64,000 nt of DNA. Source: Ricinus communis. Lineage: Eukaryota; Streptophyta; Magnoliopsida; Malpighiales; Euphorbiaceae. The notes beneath the pieces were generated by a model. It did no database searches. It saw only the letters and a program-made list of their open reading frames with translations, and was not told the origin of the DNA. The DNA is taken from assembly GCF_019578655.1 (NCBI RefSeq), contig NC_063264.1:9651213-9715212 (forward strand), given 5' to 3'. Positions 25,138 to 36,108 of the stretch are shown piece by piece (position 1 is the first letter of the stretch; the number at the start of each line of letters is the position of its first letter). The translations under genes and the position numbers were made by a program.

Positions 25138-25932
25138 TTTTTAACTTTTTTTAAATTGCAGTTTTAGTGTTTTTTGTTAATAATTGAAAAAAATAAAAAA
25201 ATAATTAAAAATAATCACATCATAAATTTAAAAAATAAAATAAAATAAATAATATTTTTTAAAAAATTATACAACAAAAAATAATATTTTTTATTGATAT
25301 TTTTATTAATTTTAGAATAGCCTTTGACACTTACTTCTAAAGTGGTTTTACTTTATTACTAAATTAAAATACTAATAGTCATAAAAAAAAAACTTAAGAT
25401 ACTGACTTTTAAATTTTATTTCAAGTTTAAGTATAATTTCTCACTTCTAATTAAAAAATAATAATTTCATTTCACAAATTAAATTAAATCTAATTATTAT
25501 TAATTTAGGGCAGCAATTTTGATTTTAATTGTCAAGTTATTAAAATTTAATTTCATAGTTTTGATAAAAGAAAACATATAATATAGTATCATTTTAAAAA
25601 AAACTAAAAATGAAAATTGTTGTTAATCCTTATACCGTTTCTCTGCTGATATTCCTTTCAAGAAGCCGATGATATAATAGGGCAGCGGATTAGTCGAGTT
25701 ACTGTACAATTTTCTCAGCCACCTAACAGCTACTCGTCATTTCTTCTTCGTAAGCTCAATCGAAACTCATGTCGATTTGATCCAAGAACATAAAATTCGT
25801 TTTCCTTTTCATTCTATCATCTAAATTTGGTCTCTGCAAAATCCATATATTTCAACTATAAAAGGGTTTTTGCAGAGATCTAATTGATATATTAGCTTTT
25901 ATTCTTGTGCTATAATCTCAAGTAGCAAAACA
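24691..25932. other. AT-rich upstream region of the ATP synthase gamma gene
   Basis: Mostly low-complexity AT sequence with a long (TA)n tract. The 200 bp before the ATG is less AT-rich and probably contains the core promoter and leader, but I cannot assign a TATA box with confidence. Confidence 0.5.
25088..25134. repeat. (TA)n microsatellite, about 23 units
   Basis: Uninterrupted AT dinucleotides over about 47 bp. Confidence 0.95.
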
Positions 25933-27078
25933 ATGTCTTCTTCCAATCTCACCATGTGGGTCAATCCAAAACCTTCAAAATTTGAAACTTCTTCACTTTC
26001 TTTTCGATTTCAAGCAAACCCATTTCGCCATTTAGCTCGAATTTCGCATCTTTATAATACTTTCTCTCAATCATATTCATATAGTTCTCCAATTCATTGT
26101 GGTCTCCGTGAGCTAAGAGAGAGGATTAGTACTGTCAAAAACACTCAAAAGATCACTGAGGCAATGAAACTTGTTGCAGCTGCGAAGATTAGAAGAGCTC
26201 AAGAAGCTGTTATCAATGGTAGACCCTTTGCCGAATCACTTCTTGAAGTACTTTATCATATTAATGAACAGCTCCAATTAGAGGATATTGATGTTCCGTT
26301 AACTAATGTTAGGCCTGTAAAGAGAGTTGCTCTTGTTGTTGTTACTGGTGATAGAGGCCTTTGTGGTGGTTTTAATAATGCAGTGTTGAGAAAAGCTGAG
26401 ACCCGGATGATGGAATTGGAAAACATGGGGTTGGATTGTTCTGTTATTAGTGTAGGCAAGAAGGGTAATGCTTATTTTAAGCGAAGGGGTAATGCTTGTG
26501 TTGATAAATTTATTGAGGGAGACAGTTTTCCCACAGCTAAAGAGGCTCAACTGATTGCTGATGATGTCTTCTCATTGTTTGTGAGTGAAGAGGTTGATAA
26601 GGTTGAGCTTATGTATACTAAATTTGTGTCTTTGGTGAAATCTGATCCTGTGATTCGTACATTGTTGCCATTGTCACCAAGAGGAGGTGTCTGTGATGTG
26701 AATGGCAAGTGTGTTGATGCTGCAGATGATGAATTTTTTAGGTTGACGAGTAAGGAAGGAAAGTTGGCTGTTGAGAGAGAGAGTGGGAAGGCAAACAGGG
26801 AGGGGATTTTACCCCTTATGCAGTTTGAGCAAGACCCAATTCAGATTCTTGATGCAATGATGCCTCTTTATTTGAACAGTCAGATTTTGAGGGCATTGCA
26901 GGAGTCACTAGCTAGTGAGCTTGCAGCAAGGATGAATGCCATGAGTAATGCCACAGATAATGCAGTTGATTTGCAGAAGAGTCTTTCTATTGCGTACAAC
27001 CGAGAAAGGCAATCAAAAATTACAGGAGAGATATTGGAGATTGTAGCTGGAGCTGAGGCACTAACAGAGTTGGATTAA
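25933..27078 (+). CDS. ATPC2: Chloroplast ATP synthase gamma subunit, ATPC2-like
   Basis: Single exon, 381 residues. Residues 1 to about 55 are Ser/Phe-rich and acid-poor, as in a plastid transit peptide. The mature part starts near GLRELRERISTVKNTQKITEAMKLV, the N-terminal helix of the rotor shaft. VTGDRGLCGGFNNA (137-150) and the C-terminal helix LNSQILRALQESLASELAARM are hallmarks. The plant-type regulatory insert with paired Cys254 and Cys260 (VCDVNGKC) is present, followed by DAADDEFF. The MMPLYLN and RMNAMSNATDNAV wording and the GAEAL tail resemble ATPC2 more than ATPC1. Gamma couples proton flow in CF0 to ATP synthesis in CF1 at the thylakoid. Arabidopsis ATPC2 is a minor form reported to be less thioredoxin-sensitive. 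The alternative is an ATPC1 copy, which I judge less likely. Confidence 0.93.
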   Translation: MSSSNLTMWVNPKPSKFETSSLSFRFQANPFRHLARISHLYNTFSQSYSYSSPIHCGLRELRERISTVKNTQKITEAMKLVAAAKIRRAQEAVINGRPFAESLLEVLYHINEQLQLEDIDVPLTNVRPVKRVALVVVTGDRGLCGGFNNAVLRKAETRMMELENMGLDCSVISVGKKGNAYFKRRGNACVDKFIEGDSFPTAKEAQLIADDVFSLFVSEEVDKVELMYTKFVSLVKSDPVIRTLLPLSPRGGVCDVNGKCVDAADDEFFRLTSKEGKLAVERESGKANREGILPLMQFEQDPIQILDAMMPLYLNSQILRALQESLASELAARMNAMSNATDNAVDLQKSLSIAYNRERQSKITGEILEIVAGAEALTELD

Positions 27079-27859
27079 TTTAGGGTCCTAATTATCCTTC
27101 CTCTGTTGCTTGTATCTGCTAGTCTTTTTGCTAAGAATTTTGTGATTAACATCATCTGAGTATCTGACACCAGCTATCATCTAGATGAATAATTGTTTGT
27201 TGTAACCATAGCCTGAGTCCATGTTCAAACTTTAATTCAAGATCACATAAGAGCAAGATGTATTTGAATCAGCTACAGCATTTTGGTGGGTTGGGTTCCG
27301 ATCAATTGGGTTGGCCATAGTTTATTTACTTGAGCGTAAGATATGGTGAGAGCAAGGTTTGATGCAATACATCATAGAGATAGCCATATTGACAACTCTT
27401 AGAATAACCATAAGCACAAATCAACTCTCCAATTAGACTATCACCTGATTTGGGATCTGGTAGTAACATAATTGAAACCATAACAGGAGGGTTTTTATTT
27501 TTTCCTACTATAGTCTATCTTCAATGTTGCCTACCTATTCTAATGTTTAAAAGACAGTGAGATGTCAATTCAGTCTCTAGCTCAAATTTATTTGCATTTA
27601 CTCAAATTTTCAATTCAAAATTCATTTATTCTCTGAATTATCAATAATAACCAATTTAATTTGGGTTTGATGACCTGAGTATTATGAATATCATTGTCAA
27701 TTTTGGGCTTCTAATTTCTAGAATGCTATGTTAAGTTTCAAAACTACCGATTTATAAATTATACATCTGGAATTTGAGCATGTCATTTTATAAATTAATT
27801 CTATTAGGCATGAGAAGTAATCGTTTTTATAAAATAGTGTGCAGCGTTCAAAATCACAG
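27079..27859. other. 3' flank of ATPC2-like gene, nothing further seen
   Basis: Contains the 3' UTR and spacer up to the tRNA gene. No open frame or repeat stands out. Confidence 0.5.
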
Positions 27860-27941
27860 GTGGACGTGCCGGAGTGGTTATCGGGCATGACTAGAAATCA
27901 TGTGGGCTCTGCCCGCGCAGGTTCGAATCCTGCCGTTCACG
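27860..27941 (+). tRNA. tRNA-Ser (anticodon AGA), copy 1
   Basis: The 82-nt gene has acceptor GTGGACG pairing with CGTTCAC (one G-T pair) and discriminator G. The anticodon stem CATGA/TCATG encloses loop CTAGAAA, with anticodon AGA at 27893-27895. A long class II variable arm (GGGCTCTGCCC) and T-arm GCAGGTTCGAATCCTGC are present. There is no intron. The A box (TGGTTATCGGG) and B box (GGTTCGAATCC) are intact. It reads UCU and, via inosine, other UCN codons. A CAA motif lies about 12 bp upstream, as is common in plant tRNA genes. Confidence 0.97.
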
Positions 27942-27943
27942 CC

Positions 27944-27949
27944 TTTTTT
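27944..27949 (+). terminator. Pol III T6 terminator of tRNA-Ser copy 1
   Basis: Six T residues start two bases after the tRNA 3' end, the standard Pol III stop signal. Confidence 0.9.
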
Positions 27950-30619
27950 GCACGTCCTTTGGCAGCGCAGCCAGGAAGATGATATCATTTAAAGCTTCAC
28001 TTAATTCAAATATTTAATTTAATCTTACCACTAATTTGAACCCTTTATTAGTAATAAAGCCACCCAGCACAGCTTTACCTCAAAAATCTGAACTCCAATC
28101 AGGTCATCTTTTTTATATCCCTTTTTGCTCACCTGAATGTATATAAAAAAAAAAAAAATACAAATGGAATGTTTAATATATTTATGAGAGGAGACCTCTA
28201 CTCGAGTTTCATATATCTCTCTCGTACTAGGCTACAAAATCAAGTGGTATGGCCACAAACTAAATCCAAATTACATTGCACTTTTTGAAACGTTTTTCTT
28301 TTAATAATTAATTAAAATGAGAATTTAAATGCCGTTTTTAGAATATTCTTTAAGAGTTAACATTGATTACTTTTAGGCCATTTATAGATAAATGTTAGTT
28401 TATAATTTTTTGAAAAATAGAACTTTAATTATTCAAAATAATAATATTTTAAATACACAAATTACTAGAATTTCAATTTCAAAGACAATAAAATTCAATT
28501 TGAAAAATAAAACTTTAATTATTTCAAAATAATAACTTTAATTATTTCAAAATAATAACTTTAATTTTTTTTTTATTTTTTTTATCGTCACCAAATAGTT
28601 CAAGCATGGACCAGTTATTTAACAATCCAAATTTGCACGTCTAAGCTCTTACTATTACAAGTGCAGGAAAAGTCTCGACTCTGCACCCCAGGTATAACCA
28701 TGACTCGAGCCACTTCAGAGCTGGGATAAAAAGAAAGCACTTAACCCTTTGGATTTTAGAGGAAATGACATGGATAATTTTCTCCAATACATAACCCAAC
28801 AACCCAAATGTCCTTCTCGATGTAGCTGAAAATGTTATAAACCTTAAAATTTATAAGCCATACAAATATATTATCACAAGTCCTCTTTAAGTTTCATACA
28901 TGAGAAACTCTTGACAAGAGAGTTGGGAAAAGCATGAGCATTCTACAAACTTCTACTCTGCAAACACTCCGACAAATAACACTGCCTCGCAGCATAACTA
29001 ATCTTTTCTGATTGCAGACGATCACAACATTATCTATAAGATATAAAGACAGCCCAAGTGCATAATTGACATACTTGCATCCACATGATGATAGAGCAAT
29101 GCTGGCACGTAGAGGGAGAAATGCATTATAATACACGCAATTTGATGTTTGTGCTGGATGTATAAGAGTATTTTTTTTTTCAAAGAACATGAGAAGGCAA
29201 CGCTCAACACAAAGTCATCCAAAAGGGCGGGGAAAACCAAAAATTATTTTAAGCACCTAAGAGCATACCTGCAATGCAGAGTAGCCAACAATGGACTTGG
29301 AAGCTCAGACTATGCTTTTGTCAAGAAAGTAACAATATTGTCATTCGTTTAGCATGCAACTCTATTAAAACCATAAAGTAAAATGCTATTAAATTTTAAC
29401 AAGCTAAGCCCTGACAGAGTTGAGGGCTGGAGCGAAAACAACAATCAATTTTCATTGAGCAATAACCACTAAAGGGAGATCAATTGCATCACATGCCATC
29501 AGACGCTAAGCAAAATCTAACTTCACAAGAAGGAGAAATAAAGGGAGGCAGCAGAATACATCACAATATTGTTATGTCACACACCGTATCATTAAACAAA
29601 ATATCTAAGCGATGGGGACAAAATTATAATAGCACATAAAAATTCATCTCAATTTCAATCAAAGTTGGGAAGCACAAGGTTCACTGTAAACACATAAGAC
29701 ATCCTTGAATACAGGCAGACTAGAGATAGAACACTTTCCAGAGTTATAGTACACAGATATTCTTCTCATAGCAAGCAAAACAAACCTAACAATAGTTGCA
29801 AAATTTGACAAACTTTCCACAGAGCAATTAAGATTTACAAATATATGCAAAGAAATATTATACAAATCAGGCTAATAAAGCAAAAGACCCTAATACCACC
29901 ATCATTTCATTTATGCCTTGTAGAAAAGTTAACACCAATGTCAATATCCCCTTATGTTCAATTGGTTCAAAGCCGAAAAAACAACCCACCAGGTTGTGAT
30001 CTATTCTGGTACATCTCACAAAAATGGAATTGCCTTCCAACATTTTACGTTCCACTTCATACATGCACTTTCATATTTCAGTCTAACCACATTATGTTTA
30101 GTATTCAGCAGCACTAGCAAATGAGCATCTAAAAGTTGTTTGCCTCTTTAAGCTAACTGGATTCATCCATTATCATCTAAGATAGATCCATGGAATTTCT
30201 ACACTACTTTCCCAGCTACGATACTACCCACTTAGATAAATTACCTAATAAAAAAGCATAAATATCCACAGCAAGAGCCATCACATGTTGACATTGAATA
30301 TATTTATATCATAAAAGAACATAGACTAGAGACTCTAGATTTATTCATTTTCTATATGTAGTCCTGAGACACTAACTTTTCTTTAGAAATCATAAATAAG
30401 TAACAAGAATTAGTTAATATCAGAAGGTGACTCTTCTTTAGAGAGATAAAATTTAAAAGGAGAAGGCACAAGAAATACAATAGAACTCCCATGATCAGGC
30501 CAAACATCCACAAAATAACACACCTTTGTTATTCCTAGATGCTACAATAAAGATACATTAACTCAATCTTGTAATAACCAAGTCAAAAAGTCACTTATAT
30601 GCTCATTCAGATCCAAATG
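27950..30619. other. Intergenic or transcribed noncoding region, moderately GC
   Basis: From about 28.6 kb the base composition is clearly less AT-extreme than other spacers in the window, yet frames are closed and no protein family is recognised. It lies on the 3' side of the minus-strand universal-stress-protein pseudogene, so it could be that gene's old intron, 3' UTR or downstream flank. I could not identify a terminal exon for it. Confidence 0.4.
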
Positions 30620-31780
30620 GATTCATTATCACTTATAAAGCCATTGAAAGAAGTGAGGTCTAAGAATATTCAGAACTTAGTATTTGTTGATTTGGAATGA
30701 AAGAAGGCAAATATAAATAAGTGATGCTCTTCTTAATAACACAGAACAAGTTGTTGAACAAGAAGTATCTAGCAGTCTTGTTGTCAACATTATATGATAC
30801 TAACATCCAATAACCACATATAGTCTACTAAATAGCTAGGATAGAGTATAATGCATAAATAATTAGTCATGATAGTAAAAGAAGAGAGGCTCTTGTTAAG
30901 GTTCTCATATTTGACATAATCAAACCTATTATAAAACATATCAAAAAGTAACCATCCAAGTGGATCATCTGGGACAACATATATACAACATGCATTCTTT
31001 CTGCCTATAATGAGCAGTCATTTATCCACTTATCCATGTAGATTAAAAAAATAAGACTAAAATGCTATCAACAAGTAATAAACTAACCTCCTCTACTAAA
31101 TAACTATATGGTGTCTATTATTTCCATTAGCAAAGAAGTAGACAACATAAAAAATATTATTATCTCATAAACATTTTAATCACATGCAATGCAATTAGGC
31201 CAATCAAATACAACACAAGCATCCAATATATTTTAGACGTAGTATCTGAAGATTTGGAAAGAGAGAAGGGCAAAGTGAATAATAAAGGGACACTTCTCAA
31301 TAACACAAGATGTTGATGAACTGTTCACTGTTAAAAAGACAACTCTTGCTGTCATAAATACATGATCTAGACAAATCACTCCCCATTTAAAGTCCACTAA
31401 ACAGTTAGGATATTTCATCAACATGGAACATATTACTAAATAGGCACAAAAGAAAATCATATAGTCTCATTTCAAGGTCAAGACTCATATTTGACATGAC
31501 AAGCCTATTAGAAATCAAAAACCAAAGTGACCACCCAATTGCATCTTCATCCACAACTATAACCAGTTTATCCAATACAGCTCTCATCTATATAATACAT
31601 GTTGCTTCAGCTAATCATAGGCGAGCATTTCTCCAGTTCTCAATATCAATTACAGCACAAAGATCAATAATCATAAAAATAAGCAGACATCGCCGAATCC
31701 TTTTGACTCGCCTGCATTTTAGTCATATGCAACTTGCAATTAGACCAATTCAGCCATCAAACAATCACATGCAGCAGCCA
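30620..31780. repeat. Diverged tandem duplication, period about 550 bp
   Basis: The unit 30620-31205 and the unit 31206-31780 align in order. AGTATTTGTTGATTTGGAA at 30679 matches AGTATCTGAAGATTTGGAA at 31241. TTCTTAATAACACA matches TTCTCAATAACACA, and AGTCTACTAAATAGCTAGGAT matches AGTCCACTAAACAGTTAGGAT. CTCATATTTGACAT is shared exactly, and GCAATTAGGCCAAT (31191) matches GCAATTAGACCAAT (31736). Identity is roughly 70% in blocks, so the duplication is old. It ends beside the 3' end of the USP pseudogene. Confidence 0.7.
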
Positions 31781-32533
31781 CATAAAAGCAAACATAATGA
31801 TAACAACCAAAGAATCATTAACAATTCACCATTTTGAGCAGCATCATCAACATCCTCCTCAACAGGAACATTAATGACAGTTTCTTCTTCATCCTTATTA
31901 TTATCATCAAGATATCGAACGACAACGACAGGAAAAACATAATGGTGAATGCAATAATCACTGACATTACCTAACCGTCCATCACTACCTCTTTTAACAG
32001 CACCAAAACCTCTACTTCCCAAAATCACAACACTTAATCCTAATCTCTCAACCTCCAAAAACAGTCTCTCTTTCATATCTTGATCTTTTACTATATGTAT
32101 CTTATTCAGTATATGTGCTTCTTTTAACGGTTTTGCTATCTCCCCGGCTTTTGTCGCTATAAACGTATCGAAGTCTTCTTCAATCTGTCATTTTGATAAT
32201 TCACTCTCATTCTCGTTATCATTGTTAAAATAAGGGTTGCTACTGTCTTTATCTTTGTGCTTAGGCGTGGAAAGAGGGAGTGGGCCCCAATCTGCGCCGA
32301 AAAGCATAAAGGTAGGGCTGACATGGAGGAGAATAACGACGTCACCTAGACGGATATAGTGATGGACGGACAACGACGGCTATCTTGCGGCGGTCGCTGG
32401 CGGTAGGGGTGGCAATGGCGACGGTTGGTGGATGGGGGTGGTCGGTGTGGCGAGGAAAGGATGGGTGGTGGATCTTGATCGTTGGGAGTTGAGGTTGGTC
32501 TGGATCAACAGGGTTTTGCTGATTTGGATTCAT
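31765..32533 (-). pseudogene. PHOS34: Universal stress protein (PHOS32/PHOS34 type), frameshifted
   Basis: The N-terminus begins MNPNQQNPVDPDQPQLPTIK with the proline-rich IHHPSFPRH segment known from Arabidopsis PHOS32/34. After RRKIAVVV at about 32365 the frame shifts, and the segment expected between strand 1 and VHHYIR is missing, about 38 nt by family comparison. The text resumes as VHHYIRLGDVVILLHVSPT and LFGADWGPLPLSTP, runs into an in-frame TGA near 32188, and continues as EDFDTFIATKAGEIAKPLKE, IHIVKDQDMKERLFLEVERL and the nucleotide-binding-type signature GSRGFGAVKRGSDGRLG, then VSDYCIHHYVFPVVVVRY. The usual acidic tail follows. One frameshift plus one stop makes it non-functional unless the sequence has errors. 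I see no introns in the remaining frame. Confidence 0.82.
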
Positions 32534-32565
32534 TTTTTCATTTGTTTAGGACTGAATTTTGATGT

Positions 32566-32567
<2 letters not shown>

Positions 32568-32613
<46 letters not shown>

Positions 32614-32632
32614 GGAGAGAGAGTTAGAGAGG
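32568..32632. repeat. (GA)n microsatellite in the leader of the USP pseudogene
   Basis: GA repeats with scattered GGGA interruptions, read as CT repeats on the gene strand about 40 bp upstream of its ATG. CT-rich leaders are usual in plant genes, which argues the pseudogene decayed in place and kept its original 5' region. Confidence 0.9.
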
Positions 32633-33284
32633 GGTTTAGTAAAGAGCGAGAGGAATATGGAAAACAAGAAATGTTTTTTCTTGTTTCTTGGAAAGTGAAT
32701 AGAGATGGTCATAAGTCATAAGTCACAAGTCACAACACAAAAAGAAATCTGTGAAAATGATGGGGAATAAATCAAATCTTTAGTGATCAAAGTTGGTTGG
32801 GCTTTTTCATCAGAATATAGCCTCTTTCAATTGGGTCACTTCTCTACAAATTTAATAATTTCATATTTATAGCCCTTTTATCTCATCGTTAGGCTTGGTT
32901 ACTTGGTTCTAGTTCTTTGAAATTTTAATGAACACAGAGTGATTATTTAGATAACTTTTTTCCATTTGATATAAAAACAAAGCCTCTTATAATCTTGGCC
33001 TACTCTGTTTCGAGTTCATCCAAGTAGCCAAGAACACAAACCTCTAGTTTCCAATTCCTCCATCATAAGAAATGAGAACCTCGGAAAAGTAGTGAAGCTT
33101 TTGGCAGTTTATACAAATTCCCCTTGCTCAATTTTCTCTTCAGATGTTAATGCAATAAGAAAGCAGTATTTGGCTTCTTTCAATTAAGCTCTTGAGTTCA
33201 TTAACCTTGGCACCATATTTATTTTGCATGTGGAGGTTTAAAGGCCTAACAAATTGTTGAAGGTTACCAAGTTTACTCAATTCC

Positions 33285-33700
33285 TTAGGCAAGCACTCCA
33301 GATAACACAGAACCAACTACAAATTGGTTATTTGTTGTGGTACCCTTCTTAAACACCAAGGAATCATGTTCATCAAGGGCATTTCTTCCCAACCTCGTAT
33401 GAAGATGTCCTTCCATTTCTTTGCCAAATGGAGCCCAAACCAACCTATAAGGAGCCAATGCACCTTGTTGTAACAAGGACGGGTCTTCCATATTCAAATT
33501 CCAGTGACCACCATTCTCTATAATGGAAAAGCTTATTCTGCACTTCCTGAAGCTTACTTTCGAGTCTTCGTTGTTGGTCATCGCTTAAGAGTAGATTCAG
33601 TAATTAAAGGGATGGTGAAACTAAGAGTTTGCAAGTTGTGTTTCGTACGTATATTGGCAATTATATTTCCATATCATGAGGGCCGAAAGGTCCCTTAAGA
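33285..33700. other. Higher-complexity island, possible gene debris
   Basis: The minus frame 33581-33285 has text such as LAPYRLVWAPFGKEMEGHLH and LGRNALDEHDSLVF, and the plus frame 33504-33698 reads YNGKAYSALPEAYFRVFVV. Both look more protein-like than random AT sequence, but they overlap, and I recognise neither family. A decayed coding fragment is possible. Confidence 0.25.
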
Positions 33701-33771
33701 GTCAAGCCAAGCCATTCATATCATGAGGGCCGAAAGGTCCCTTAAGAGTCAGGCCAAGCCATTCATATCAT
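33670..33771 (+). repeat. 47-bp tandem repeat, about 2.2 copies
   Basis: Units start at 33670 (CATATCATGAGGGCCGAAAG), 33717 and 33764 (partial). The two full units differ by a single A/G change (CAAGCC against CAGGCC). Confidence 0.9.
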
Positions 33772-33943
33772 TTGTAAGTGACAAAAGGGGATGATCAATA
33801 ACCTTTATCAAAATTTCGTCCATTTTCCCATTCAATTCAAAAATAAAACTGTATGTCAAGCCACTGATTTAATGTCACATTAGCAGAGTTTTAAGTCTGT
33901 AAAAAATAGAAAAAAGAGTATATTTATACTAACGACGTCAGAT

Positions 33944-34025
33944 GTGGACGTGCCGGAGTGGTTATCGGGCATGACTAGAAATCATGTGGGCTCTGCCCGC
34001 GCAGGTTCGAATCCTGCCGTTCACG
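33944..34025 (+). tRNA. tRNA-Ser (anticodon AGA), copy 2
   Basis: The 82 nt are identical to the gene at 27860-27941, including acceptor GTGGACG, anticodon AGA, class II variable arm and discriminator G. The flanks differ: here TAACGACGTCAGAT precedes it, and the first copy is preceded by TTCAAAATCACAG. A TATA-like TATATTTATA lies about 25 bp upstream. The upstream and downstream divergence shows the duplication is not recent, or involved little more than the gene. Confidence 0.97.
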
Positions 34026-34031
34026 TTTTTT
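34026..34031 (+). terminator. Pol III T6 terminator of tRNA-Ser copy 2
   Basis: Six T residues start directly after the tRNA 3' end. Confidence 0.9.
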
Positions 34032-35801
34032 GTATTTTTTCTTTTCCTATTAACTTTATCTACAGGCTCTAGAATTTAACAAAATAAAGTCACCCAATTG
34101 TTAAGATGATTAACAAATGTTCTAAGTTAACAGATCTGTGTGATTTCTATAATCTGAAATTAAATTAAGCTCCTGCTTACATATTATTAGTGAACCTTTT
34201 TATTCTTTTAGGTGAAAGACAAAATTGAACAAGTGTTGTTGGTCAGTGTGTAGCTTAATAATGGTCCTCATAAGTTATAATTGAACCATGGATATAAGTT
34301 AAAAGTAAAATAATCTAAAATTCCTTACTTATATTTGCTACATATACAAATTAAAATTGATTGTTGTTAAATAATTAATACCTTAATAATTGTCTACCTC
34401 AAAGTACAGAATACCAAGAATTTCAATTGCATCCAGTAAAAGGAAAAAAATAAACTAGTTGATTAATCTTATTTGAAAACAGAATCTAAAAGCCTTTTAA
34501 AAGAAAGAATCTAAAAGGTTATAAAATCACACAAAATAACAATATACTTAACTAGTCTGTGTTTTACAGGGATAAGATAAGTAATTAAGAAAAATGAATA
34601 TTATTTATAGATAATAATAATTAGTAATTTAGAAATTTCCAATATGTATGTATATTTAAATCTATATAAATTAATATTAAAAAATGAAAAACAATAAAAG
34701 TATAAAATTTAGCAGCCAACTTTGTAGTTTTTCTTTCAATTTATTTATGTACCTATAGTATTCATTGTGATGAAACATTTACAAATATTTCTTTTGAAAA
34801 GGTACCATCCATGGAAGTGAGAACCTAAAATCTATAAATGCCTTTTATCTCCTTTTATAGGATCCATGAGTATAATTGATAGATTCTTGAGTCTCAAAAA
34901 ATGAGTTTATGATAATAAATTAAATCAAACTATTCATATAGATTTTAATCCAACAATTTAAATTACATATTAATGAAGAAAATTGAGGGTTTTCAATAAT
35001 TATGTCAATAATAAACCCCTAATTTATAGCCAAAGTGATGATTATAATTATAGGGAAATATCTAAATAATTTACATGCCTTTAAATAAGGAAGTCCAATG
35101 AGAAAATTTGAAAAGGAATATAATTATTTGGTTCATTCTAAATTTTAAAGATAATTTTGTATTTACTTAGTGATAAAGTGGAACTAATTTAAGACTCAGT
35201 ATTAGAATCCGAATTTCGCTGAATTTGAAAGAAAATGAAAGATGAATGTTTGTACATCTAGATCACTTGATTCTTTTTCCTCTTAGTTTCTACATTACTT
35301 TATTTAAATTCCCGCATATGATAATTTGGACCGGTTTGTAGTACTCAAATTGATGTTTTCTTTATCTAATTAATATATCACAAACTATCTTTTAAACTAC
35401 AACCCTCCAGAGTCTAGATCATTACATTGCAAAACCCATATAAATCTTAAGAGAAAAAATTAGGGTTGAAAAGATGATGGAACATGATCGGAACCTAATA
35501 GAAGGCAGGCAAGTGGAAATGGCATCAACTTTACAGCACCAAAAGAAAGACAAAATTAAAACAGGGAAAAGGGTAAATAAAACACAACGCTAAAAAAGGA
35601 AAGCAATTGCCAAAAATAAAATAACAGGATAGAGGGAGAAAGAAAGGTAAAAGCTGATAACAAGTAAGACAAGGGTTGATCACTGAGCAGCCAATCAAAA
35701 AGAACTTTGAGAGAAAAAAGAGAAAAAAGAAAGGAAAAGAAAAAAAAACTTCAACTGAGCCTTTACTTACTTATACTGTAACTAATACAGACTACCAGTC
35801 T

Positions 35802-35803
<2 letters not shown>

Positions 35804-35847
<44 letters not shown>
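35804..35847. repeat. (CT)n microsatellite
   Basis: About 22 CT units, followed by TCTGTCTCTGC. Confidence 0.95.
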
Positions 35848-35853
<6 letters not shown>

Positions 35854-36088
35854 GCATATACAAATACTTATCATTGCAGAGAGACTTGTACTGTGATAAT
35901 GGCATATAGCCTGGCGGGACTGGGTGGCTGCATCTGTATTGTATGCATCACTCACTACTACACTAGCAGCCCTTCACTGACCATACAAAACCAGTGGCCA
36001 GTGTGTCTGTTAAGGGAAAAGAGAAGAGTGGGAAAAAAAAAAACTTTAACTTACTTGCTAATGTCATTAATTTAAGGCTTTGCTTTTG

Positions 36089-36108
36089 ATCTATCTATCT
36101 ATCTATCT
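36089..36108. repeat. (TCTA)n microsatellite
   Basis: About five tetranucleotide units GATCTATCTATCTATCTATC. Confidence 0.9.

Noticed and set aside
26256..26550. Minus-strand open frames inside ATPC2
   Set aside because: Antisense shadows of a well-supported gene.
32432..32698. Plus-strand 88-codon frame with RERERERERE text
   Set aside because: It translates the (GA)n microsatellite and the antisense of the USP pseudogene leader.
27860..34025. CRISPR array, operons or bacterial-type elements
   Set aside because: Introns, nuclear tRNA signals and plant transposons mark this as eukaryotic nuclear DNA. The short direct repeats have neither the spacing nor the spacers of a CRISPR array.
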